Below, one piece after another: positions 8,042 through 18,100 of a stretch of 64,000 nucleotides of DNA. Source of the DNA: Marinitoga aeolica (GTDB lineage: Bacteria > Thermotogota > Thermotogae > Petrotogales > Petrotogaceae); the NCBI RefSeq assembly GCF_029910535.1, contig NZ_CP069362.1, positions 372,001-436,000 on the forward strand. The letters run 5' to 3'. The position numbers and the translations under genes were made by a program. How positions within the stretch are numbered: the stretch's first letter is position 1; every line of letters starts with the position of its first letter. The notes beneath the pieces were generated by a model, which saw nothing but the letters and a program-made list of their open reading frames with translations, was not told the DNA's origin and searched no databases.

Positions 8042-11003
8042 ATTCAAAAACTATAGTATATATTTTAAACGGTTGAAATTCTACAGTCCCATTTATATCT
8101 TTTATTTTATTACCCAAAATATCTGTTAAATATGATTTAGTATAGTTAAACTTAACTTTCATATCTATTTTTCCTCTTTTACCTTCAACTTCTACTACTC
8201 TTAAAATTTTTCTATTTCCTTTTTTATAAAAAGCTATTACCTTTAAAGGAGAAACATCTAAAAATTCATTTGTTTTTACAATATCTTTTTTCAATATTCT
8301 TAATGGTTTATTTATTCTTTCAGCTTCCTCATATATCTCTTTAATATTATTTGAATGACTCATAATTGAATAAACAAACTCATGTTTTCCTTTATCAGCA
8401 ATTATATCTGGATATATTGGCCCATGTATTAGCGATAATCCAAATGTATTATTATCAATTGATGTACTATATAATTCATTATTTAATATTGCCACACCAA
8501 AATCTGGTTCTGAATAATCAAACCATCTATGCATATAAACTTCAAACATTGCTTGTTCATATGAAGTATTTTTGTGAACAGGTCTTGTGATATATCCACC
8601 CGAAATATCAAATCTCGCATATCTGGATAATATATCAATAGGAAATATAGCTTTAAGTAATTTCTTTCTTAAATGCCAGTCTATCTTTGTTTTTATATCT
8701 ATTCTTTTCATTCCTATTGATAAAGAAATGTATTGTTCTACTTTTGTTGTTTCATATTCATATAATACTTTAACAACCTTTCTTAATTCTCCATTTTCCA
8801 CCACAGATATATCTTTTGCTTTTAGTTTTTCTCCAAATTTTTTATAATTATAATCTATATCCCATGCACCCCATGCTAAAGGCACATCATCATATAATAT
8901 TAATAAATTCCCTTTGTCTTGAAATAAATTTCTACCTTTTCTTTTATCAAATACTTTTATTCCATCAGCAAATACTTCAACAAAATAGAATTCATTTTCC
9001 AATATATTATTATCCTCTAATGATGTATTTACAATCTTTGGATCACCTTTTCTTATAATTATATTAGAAAATTTTGGTAAAGAATCAATTTCATATATAT
9101 ATTTCCCATCATATGTTTTCTGAGCTATTAATTCGAATTTTTCTTTTGATTCAAAATATTTATCACTACTATAATTACTGAAGTTTATTAACGAATATTC
9201 CTCTGAATCATTCAAATTTTTATCTACACCTTCCCTACATTTTTCAATTTCTTCTTTTAATATTTTTTCCGCCTCATCATATACTTCTTTTATGGAAGAT
9301 CCAGGTATAATATCATGAAATTCCATTGTTAATAATTTCTCCCAACTTTCAGAAAAATCATAATCAATATTATTAGCAGCTAAAATATATTCTGTAAAAT
9401 ATAATTCATCTTCCAGGAGTTTATGAAACTTTTTCATGTTTAATTGTGTAAAATGTGTAGCTCTATGAAATTCAAAATATAATTCATTATCCCAAATAGG
9501 TATCTCTTTATCTTTTATTTTCTCATCCAATAATTCAAAAAATTGTCTAGCAGTCGTGGGAATTAATTTTGGTACATATGGAAGATTATTTGTAATTTCA
9601 AAATCCATCATATGATCTTCTGATGGACCACCGCCACCGTCTCCATAACCATATGTCAATAGCGTTCCGTCAAATATATCTCTATTTCTAAAATTTCTAA
9701 ATGTTTTTAAAGTGCATTCAGCATCAAGATGTCCATTATATCCATCTTTAGGATTATTAAAACTATGATATATCACTTTACTACCATCTATTCCGCGCCA
9801 ATAGCAAATATCATAAGGAAATTGATTTTTTTCATTCCATGTCAATTTTGTTGTAAAAAAATAATCTATTCCTGCCTGTTTTGCTATTTGTGGCAATATC
9901 CATGAAAACCCAAATACATCTGGTAACCAACAAACATTGGAATACCTTCCAAATTTTTCTTTAAAATATTTTTGCGCATAATAAAATTGCCTAATTAAAG
10001 ATTCTATTGAAGGTAATTTAGTATCTGATTCTATCCACATTCCCCCATTAGCATCCCATCTATTTTCTTCTTCTAATTTTTTTATCTCATTAAATAATTC
10101 CATGTTTTCTATATTTTTATACATTTGAGCACTTGATTGTGTAAAAGTAAAATAAGGATATTTTTTAGCCAATAATATAGCATTTGAAAAAGTTCTTACA
10201 ATTTTTCTCTTTGTTTCTTCTATTGGCCATAACCATGCATAATCTATATGTGCATGTCCTGTAACATACACTTTCCCAATTTTTGGATATTTTTCTTTTA
10301 ATTTTTCTAATTCTGTCTTTAAATATTCGAGAGCAGAAGAAACTTCTAATATTTTACCTGTGAATTTTTCAAATTGAGGTTTCGACCATATACTGGAAAG
10401 TCGTTTATATAGTTGAGGAGATCTTTCAATTGTAGAAAGATAATCAGAAGTTTTTCTAGGAATATCGATTAAATTATAAGTATTATCGATTAAACTAGAT
10501 AATTCATTAATCAAAGCAAAATTATCTGCATTTTCTATTATTTGACTTATCCCCATAAAATATCTTATTAATTTTCTCACATCAAAATTAATTTTTATAA
10601 AATTTGCTTTTTCAAAAATTGTTTTTCCTGTCGGAGAACCAAAAAGATTATACGGAACTGTTTCTGCTTCAAATATATGTTCTTCACCATCAGCAATTAT
10701 TGTCAAATCAATTTCCCTATGATACTCGTTGATTTCTCCATATGCTTTTCCATCTATTTTTATTAATGTTTCACCACCAAACCAAAACTCGCCATAATAA
10801 TCTTTAGGAATGTTAAATTTCTTTCTAAATTTAACAGGAAAGTTTTCTCTTTTCCATTCAAATCCAATATCAATATTTTTTAATTCACCATTTTGTTCAA
10901 ATTCCCAATTACTAATAGGAATAATATCTATATATTGATATGGATAAATATCTTCTATCATTTTGTTAATTCTCAATATTTCATGATTAACATTATGATA
11001 CAC
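8040..11003 (-). CDS. Alpha-mannosidase, glycoside hydrolase family 38
   Basis: A protein of 987 residues, the usual GH38 length. The N-terminal catalytic barrel carries the zinc motif H250-A-H252-I-D254 (TGHAHIDYAWLWP), NGGMWIESDTKLPS, and the nucleophile D362 in CWLPDVFGFSWILPQI. The beta-sandwich C-terminal half is typical of bacterial and archaeal members. It releases alpha-linked mannose from glycans or oligosaccharides. No signal peptide is visible, so it is cytoplasmic and would act on imported oligosaccharides. Translation probably starts at GTG 11003, since AGGGGG lies 8 nt upstream and no ATG in this frame is near. It follows the PfkB kinase gene after 11 nt in one operon. Confidence 0.93.
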   Translation of the reverse strand: MYHNVNHEILRINKMIEDIYPYQYIDIIPISNWEFEQNGELKNIDIGFEWKRENFPVKFRKKFNIPKDYYGEFWFGGETLIKIDGKAYGEINEYHREIDLTIIADGEEHIFEAETVPYNLFGSPTGKTIFEKANFIKINFDVRKLIRYFMGISQIIENADNFALINELSSLIDNTYNLIDIPRKTSDYLSTIERSPQLYKRLSSIWSKPQFEKFTGKILEVSSALEYLKTELEKLKEKYPKIGKVYVTGHAHIDYAWLWPIEETKRKIVRTFSNAILLAKKYPYFTFTQSSAQMYKNIENMELFNEIKKLEEENRWDANGGMWIESDTKLPSIESLIRQFYYAQKYFKEKFGRYSNVCWLPDVFGFSWILPQIAKQAGIDYFFTTKLTWNEKNQFPYDICYWRGIDGSKVIYHSFNNPKDGYNGHLDAECTLKTFRNFRNRDIFDGTLLTYGYGDGGGGPSEDHMMDFEITNNLPYVPKLIPTTARQFFELLDEKIKDKEIPIWDNELYFEFHRATHFTQLNMKKFHKLLEDELYFTEYILAANNIDYDFSESWEKLLTMEFHDIIPGSSIKEVYDEAEKILKEEIEKCREGVDKNLNDSEEYSLINFSNYSSDKYFESKEKFELIAQKTYDGKYIYEIDSLPKFSNIIIRKGDPKIVNTSLEDNNILENEFYFVEVFADGIKVFDKRKGRNLFQDKGNLLILYDDVPLAWGAWDIDYNYKKFGEKLKAKDISVVENGELRKVVKVLYEYETTKVEQYISLSIGMKRIDIKTKIDWHLRKKLLKAIFPIDILSRYARFDISGGYITRPVHKNTSYEQAMFEVYMHRWFDYSEPDFGVAILNNELYSTSIDNNTFGLSLIHGPIYPDIIADKGKHEFVYSIMSHSNNIKEIYEEAERINKPLRILKKDIVKTNEFLDVSPLKVIAFYKKGNRKILRVVEVEGKRGKIDMKVKFNYTKSYLTDILGNKIKDINGTVEFQPFKIYTIVFE

Positions 11004-11014
11004 ATTTATTCCCC

Positions 11015-11935
11015 CTATCCCAAAAATTTATCTATTTCAGATAATGCTGTTAATGCACCATTCTTAGTACATACTAATGCACCTATTTTATTAGCAAATT
11101 TCCCTATTTTAAAATAATCTTTTTCTCCTTGAGAAAGTTTATATAAAAACGAACCAACAAAAGCATCTCCTGCTCCTGTAGAATCTATGGACTTAACTTT
11201 AACACTATCTATTTTCTTTATACTTTCACCATCACTTAGCAATGAACCTTCTTTTCCAAGGGTTACAGCTATTATTTTAGCACCAATATCATGAATATAT
11301 TTTATCGATTCATAAATATCATTATTCCCAGAAATTAAAAACAATTCTTCCTCACTGAATTTTACAAAATCTGCATATCTAATCATTTGCTTACTCAATT
11401 CAATTAGCTTTCCTGTTTCTTTCCATAAATCTTCTCTATAGTTCATATCAAAAGATATAAATTTTTTATTTTCTTTTGCAAATTCAAAAATTTTAAAATA
11501 CGTTGTCTGCAATTCTCCACCTAAAAAAGCTGTTGCAGAACCAAAATGAAAAATGTCAAAATCATTTAATCTATCAAAATCAACATCTTCAGTTTTTAAA
11601 TTTTTATCTGCTCCTCTAAAAAATACAAAATCCCTTTCACCATCTTCCATTAAAGAAACAAAAGCCAGCGTAGTATTTAATTCATCATCATAACTTATTA
11701 AAGAGGTATCCACATTATATTTTTCTAATTTATCGACCAAATATTTCCCAAAAGGATCATTACCGACCTTCCCAACAAAAGCACTTTCACCACCTAATAA
11801 CGAAATTACTGCAGCAACATTAGCCGGAGCACCTCCAAATTTTTTCTCGAAAGTATTTCCTTCTGTAATACCTTTATTCTTATCAAGACATATAAAATCA
11901 ATTAAAATTTCTCCTACAGTCAATATTTTTTTCAT
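11015..11935 (-). CDS. PfkB family sugar kinase, fructokinase-like
   Basis: A protein of 306 residues of the ribokinase/PfkB family. The N-terminal sugar-binding block GGAPANVA (34-41), typical of fructokinases, and the C-terminal anion-hole motif DSTGAGDAF near 250 with its catalytic aspartate are both present. It phosphorylates a hexose with ATP, most likely fructose to fructose-6-phosphate; another sugar is possible because its only partner is alpha-mannosidase. The ATG at 11935 is preceded by GGGGGAATTAAT and was preferred to an ATG at 11953. It is the first gene of the operon, behind a three-half-site palindromic element. Confidence 0.88.
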   Translation of the reverse strand: MKKILTVGEILIDFICLDKNKGITEGNTFEKKFGGAPANVAAVISLLGGESAFVGKVGNDPFGKYLVDKLEKYNVDTSLISYDDELNTTLAFVSLMEDGERDFVFFRGADKNLKTEDVDFDRLNDFDIFHFGSATAFLGGELQTTYFKIFEFAKENKKFISFDMNYREDLWKETGKLIELSKQMIRYADFVKFSEEELFLISGNNDIYESIKYIHDIGAKIIAVTLGKEGSLLSDGESIKKIDSVKVKSIDSTGAGDAFVGSFLYKLSQGEKDYFKIGKFANKIGALVCTKNGALTALSEIDKFLG

Positions 11936-12003
11936 ATTAATTCCCCCATACATTTTAACATTAATTCTATTTTACTACATATTTCTTCATATTTTACAAA
12001 AAA

Positions 12004-12038
12004 ATTATACTGTCCAATATTATACTGAGCAGTATAAT
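12004..12038 (-). promoter_or_regulatory. Palindromic operator candidate of the kinase/mannosidase operon
   Basis: ATTATACTG at 12004-12012 is repeated at 12019-12027, where it forms a perfect inverted repeat with CAGTATAAT at 12030-12038 (2-nt centre). That gives three half-sites about 70-105 nt before the kinase start. The spacing suits a dimeric sugar-responsive repressor. No regulator gene is next to it. Confidence 0.5.
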
Positions 12039-12116
12039 GATTCGAAACATTAAAAAAGTTCACTTAAATCGTGGTTCTATTCCTTAGAGTTATATATTAA
12101 TCTCTTCAACAATCAA

Positions 12117-15100
12117 CTTCATATTCAAATATGGCCTATTAAAAACTAAAATCAACGCAGCAAAATTTAATGTAACTGTTGAATTTACATTCCAATATGG
12201 ATGATTAAAAACACAGAATCTTTTAACTGGTAGCGAGTTTATTTTTTCATTTACATTCCAATATGGATGATTAAAAACTCGGATTACAATATTATGACAT
12301 TTTTATTTGGTTCGATATTTACATTCCAATATGGATGATTAAAAACACAGTTTCAACAACAGAGGGCGGTGACCCTTCTACAATTTACATTCCAATATGG
12401 ATGATTAAAAACAAATCTTCGGAATTTGAAATTGGTGTGATTTTTGCAATTTACATTCCAATATGGATGATTAAAAACTTCATCTTATATCACGCTCCTT
12501 ATATAAAAATAATAATTTACATTCCAATATGGATGATTAAAAACATCATTTTTGACATACTTTTCATTTACAATTGTAATATTTACATTCCAATATGGAT
12601 GATTAAAAACAAAAAGAAAGAACTTAAAGGTATAACTGTAATACAAATTTACATTCCAATATGGATGATTAAAAACTGCTACCGTTGATGTTGCAATTGA
12701 TTTAGTTAAAGTATTTACATTCCAATATGGATGATTAAAAACTTCCAAGGGGTAGCAAATCAGCTATCCCTTTATTTGATTTACATTCCAATATGGATGA
12801 TTAAAAACCTTGGAATTCAAGAATTTTTATATCAGCTTGTTCGTTATTTACATTCCAATATGGATGATTAAAAACAAGACTTTTGAAGATATGCTATCTT
12901 TAATATACGAAAATTTACATTCCAATATGGATAATTAAAAACGTTCAGCCTCTAAAATAAAATCCTCACCTAACCATTCATTTACATTCCAATATGGATG
13001 ATTAAAAACACCAAAGAAAGCGTCGGAATGGTTTTATAGTTCAATATTTACATTCCAATATGGATGATTAAAAACAAAATGGAGAAGCTTACTTTCAAGA
13101 AATGCAAAACAATTTACATTCCAATATGGATGATTAAAAACTTCTATGGGAGGATTATCTGAAAACTATGACAAAGCATTTACATTCCAATATGGATGAT
13201 TAAAAACTTCTTCTACGTGTGAAAATGTTCCCCTATCCAAAACATTTACATTCCAATATGGATGATTAAAAACCTTGTATTTTGGTATTCTTTTTTTGCA
13301 AAAGAAAGATTTACATTCCAATATGGATGATTAAAAACATCGCCAATAGTCAAATCTGTTGTAAATCCAACGGCATTTACATTCCAATATGGATGATTAA
13401 AAACATATAATTTAGATTTTAATGCAAAATTAAATGCTTCATTTACATTCCAATATGGATGATTAAAAACAACGAGGTCGAGGACATGGAATGTATATGA
13501 CAACAAATTTACATTCCAATATGGATGATTAAAAACTTGATGTAATAAAAAAATTTAAAGATGAATTATTTAATTTACATTCCAATATGGATGATTAAAA
13601 ACCCCAATTTACAGTGAGTTATATTTCTTTAATTTGTCATTTACATTCCAATATGGATGATTAAAAACCTGGATAAAATTCCGCTTAAAGCTCCACCAAT
13701 AGCATTTACATTCCAATATGGATGATTAAAAACTTCATCTTATATCACGCTCCTTATATAAAAATAATAATTTACATTCCAATATGGATGATTAAAAACT
13801 ACAGTTAATAAAGTTCAAGAGTGGTTGAATAACGTATTTACATTCCAATATGGATGATTAAAAACTACGGTAATTACATCAAATAAATCAAGATTTAAAT
13901 CATTTACATTCCAATATGGATGATTAAAAACTTAGCTGGAAGATTATTAAAGACAGAAAAAGAAAAAATTTACATTCCAATATGGATGATTAAAAACAAA
14001 ATTAAATGAATTCAAAGAAAAAATAGAGTTATCATTTACATTCCAATATGGATGATTAAAAACGCCGTTTTCGTCTTTATAATCAGGGATACCACCTGCA
14101 TTTACATTCCAATATGGATGATTAAAAACTCTGGCATATCATCAAATTTTTCATCTTCTAAATCATTTACATTCCAATATGGATGATTAAAAACTCGATT
14201 GTTGAACCTGTTTGTTCCGCAACTGCTACATTTACATTCCAATATGGATGATTAAAAACGAAGACCAAAATATATGAATGGGTGATAACATGAGAATTTA
14301 CATTCCAATATGGATGATTAAAAACTATCTTGTAAAGTAGTTACAAGCGTTAATTCGGATATTTACATTCCAATATGGATGATTAAAAACGTAGCTCATA
14401 AAGCCCAAAGACTAAAATTAAACAATATTTACATTCCAATATGGATGATTAAAAACAAATTTTTCATCTTCTAAATCTGGTAATTCACCAAAATTTACAT
14501 TCCAATATGGATGATTAAAAACACGAATTTATTTACCAGTTAGCAACACCCGTTATTGATTTACATTCCAATATGGATGATTAAAAACTTCTTCTGAAAA
14601 TATAACATTCAATGGTTATCCGTAATTTACATTCCAATATGGATGATTAAAAACCTTGTTTATATTTTACTGCTAATGTATAATTTGTGTTATTTACATT
14701 CCAATATGGATGATTAAAAACCAAGAAGCATTGTCTTATCTTGCTATGAAATACGAATTTACATTCCAATATGGATGATTAAAAACTAAAGAATTCATTC
14801 TTTTTTCTGGATTTTCACTTAAATTTACATTCCAATATGGATGATTAAAAACCATTTTTGATATGTTATATTTATTTTGCAATGCACTATTTACATTCCA
14901 ATATGGATGATTAAAAACCCTGTTCCTGTATCGCTTGGTAATGAATGAGAATGAGATTTACATTCCAATATGGATGATTAAAAACGCTTCCAAATCCTTT
15001 TTCGCCTCTTTCGGTGTTTTTATTTACATTCCAATATGGATGATTAAAAACTGGAAATGTGATAAAAGATGTGAGTTATACAACAACATTTACATTCCAA

Positions 15101-18100
15101 TATGGATGATTAAAAACCAATCTTGAATTATTAAATGAATTAGCAAATATTTTATTTACATTCCAATATGGATGATTAAAAACTATACTGAACATGGAGA
15201 TAGAATGATAGGGACAGGATTTACATTCCAATATGGATGATTAAAAACTGCTTTTCCTAATGCTAAATAAAATAAAAGTCCTGTATTTACATTCCAATAT
15301 GGATGATTAAAAACATGGTGGGTCTGCAAAGATTAAAGCATTTTCAGGAATATTTACATTCCAATATGGATGATTAAAAACCAGAAAATTATGACGCTAA
15401 ATTTTATGGTATTGATTTATTTACATTCCAATATGGATGATTAAAAACACCGATTAAAAAATTTGAAGAGGTAAAAAAAGAATTATTTACATTCCAATAT
15501 GGATGATTAAAAACTTTATTTTTGGTTGGTTTGCTTGCTGGTTTGCTTGCATTTACATTCCAATATGGATGATTAAAAACATGAACCAGAAACAACCGAA
15601 ACGGAAATTAAATTCATTTACATTCCAATATGGATGATTAAAAACGACTACTTTTTAATAGAAAGTTATCCCGTTTATAATATTTACATTCCAATATGGA
15701 TGATTAAAAACTAAAATTTTTGCTAATATTTCAAGCACGATTAAAAAATTTACATTCCAATATGGATGATTAAAAACACAGGAAGAACCGCCACAAACTC
15801 AGAAGTAACATTAATTTACATTCCAATATGGATGATTAAAAACAATGTCATATCCCTCAAAACAAGGTAACGGTTTGCTATTTACATTCCAATATGGATG
15901 ATTAAAAACCTTGACCCATAACAAATGCAATTAAAGCCTTAGTCTATTTACATTCCAATATGGATGATTAAAAACCCCGTAAAATCTATAGTGCCAACTG
16001 CAACGATTTGATTTACATTCCAATATGGATGATTAAAAACCGAAACATTAAACGTTGAAGATTTTGAAAGTTATGAATTTACATTCCAATATGGATGATT
16101 AAAAACTTGCTACAAATAAACTGCCGAAAGCTCCTGCTAAACATTTACATTCCAATATGGATGATTAAAAACTTCAGAAATCCCGCAACTATACAATTGC
16201 TGTAATTATTTACATTCCAATATGGATGATTAAAAACTGTAAAATCATGTATATTTGCAAATCCATATTTCTCATTTACATTCCAATATGGATGATTAAA
16301 AACCGGAGTTGGATTAATGGCAACAATTAAAAAAAGCATATTTACATTCCAATATGGATGATTAAAAACTTAGTTGGTGCAAAATGTTATGTGAAAAGAA
16401 CAGATATTTACATTCCAATATGGATGATTAAAAACGACGTTTGTTAAAAGAATTAGAAAATAAAGGATTTTATTTACATTCCAATATGGATGATTAAAAA
16501 CAATGGAAACATATGTTTTAATGCAAGACCCGAAAACATTTACATTCCAATATGGATGATTAAAAACCTCAGTATAAGCTTTCCCATCTATCATAACATA
16601 TTTATTTACATTCCAATATGGATGATTAAAAACTCAATATAAATACAGATGTTGAAATGATAGAAGGAGATTTACATTCCAATATGGATGATTAAAAACG
16701 AAAAAAATGAAACCGCGCCAGAAAAAACAACTGAAATTTACATTCCAATATGGATGATTAAAAACTATTATTTCATCCGTGGCGTGATTAGTTAAAATAA
16801 CATTTACATTCCAATATGGATGATTAAAAACGTTTTAAAGCTTCATTTCTGTATTTTTCATAATTAATATTTACATTCCAATATGGATGATTAAAAACTT
16901 ATACAAGATACTTCAGAGGTGATGCAGATGAATATTTACATTCCAATATGGATGATTAAAAACATATTTAGCTTTTTGGTCTAACATTCCACCTACTTCA
17001 TTTACATTCCAATATGGATGATTAAAAACATGATGAATGAATTAATTAGTTTTTTTGTAGGTATATTTACATTCCAATATGGATGATTAAAAACTTCATC
17101 AGTGTATAAAATTAATTCTTTGAAGAAAAAATTTACATTCCAATATGGATGATTAAAAACTTTAAGCAACACAAATATAACCGATACAATTGATTGAATT
17201 TACATTCCAATATGGATGATTAAAAACAAGAAATTGTTGCAGAACAATATCCAAAATATGATGATTTACATTCCAATATGGATGATTAAAAACAAAATTA
17301 AACCTCTTAAATCGCTTTATTTTAAATTATTTACATTCCAATATGGATGATTAAAAACGTGAGAACTAATTTCTATCAATTTCTTTTCTAAGCCATTTAC
17401 ATTCCAATATGGATGATTAAAAACTGATAATGATTCAGTCCAATAAGCTATTACTCCTGTATTTACATTCCAATATGGATGATTAAAAACTTGAAGATGG
17501 CCAACCATAAAAAAACAAAACTTTTTTATTTACATTCCAATATGGATGATTAAAAACACGAAATTATTACAAGAACCGCAAGCGCTTTAGAAAATTTACA
17601 TTCCAATATGGATGATTAAAAACTTAAATAATTAGATAATAACGATGTTGCTATACCAAATTTACATTCCAATATGGATGATTAAAAACCCGCTTCAGGA
17701 TTAGCATTTTATCTTGCATTAGGTAATTTACATTCCAATATGGATGATTAAAAACAAAGAGGTGGTGTATTTTGGTATTTTCTTATGAGTATTTACATTC
17801 CAATATGGATGATTAAAAACTATGAATCCTCCTTCTCAAAATGAAGATGAAATATCATTTACATTCCAATATGGATGATTAAAAACTATTCCGTATTTGG
17901 TTTTTAATGCACTCGGTGGTATATTTACATTCCAATATGGATGATTAAAAACTTCAATATCCCCAGCATTTAATAATCCAGTTATACGATTTACATTCCA
18001 ATATGGATGATTAAAAACGAAAGCGGCATTATTCTGCCGCTTCTTCTGTGCTTTATTTACATTCCAATATGGATGATTAAAAACTTCAGTATTTTCCTCA

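Noticed and set aside
11954-12182. CRISPR leader on the left of the array
   Set aside because: It contains a decayed repeat and the promoter region of the kinase operon. The cas genes lie at the other end, and the repeat ends like a crRNA handle only on the minus strand.
12335-12748. Open frames through the array that repeat IYIPIWMIKN or VFNHPYWNVN
   Set aside because: They are translations of the CRISPR repeat. The 66-nt unit is divisible by three, so frames stay open by chance. The same applies to the frames at 13246, 14935, 15404, 16145, 16370, 17317, 18636, 19441 and 19654.
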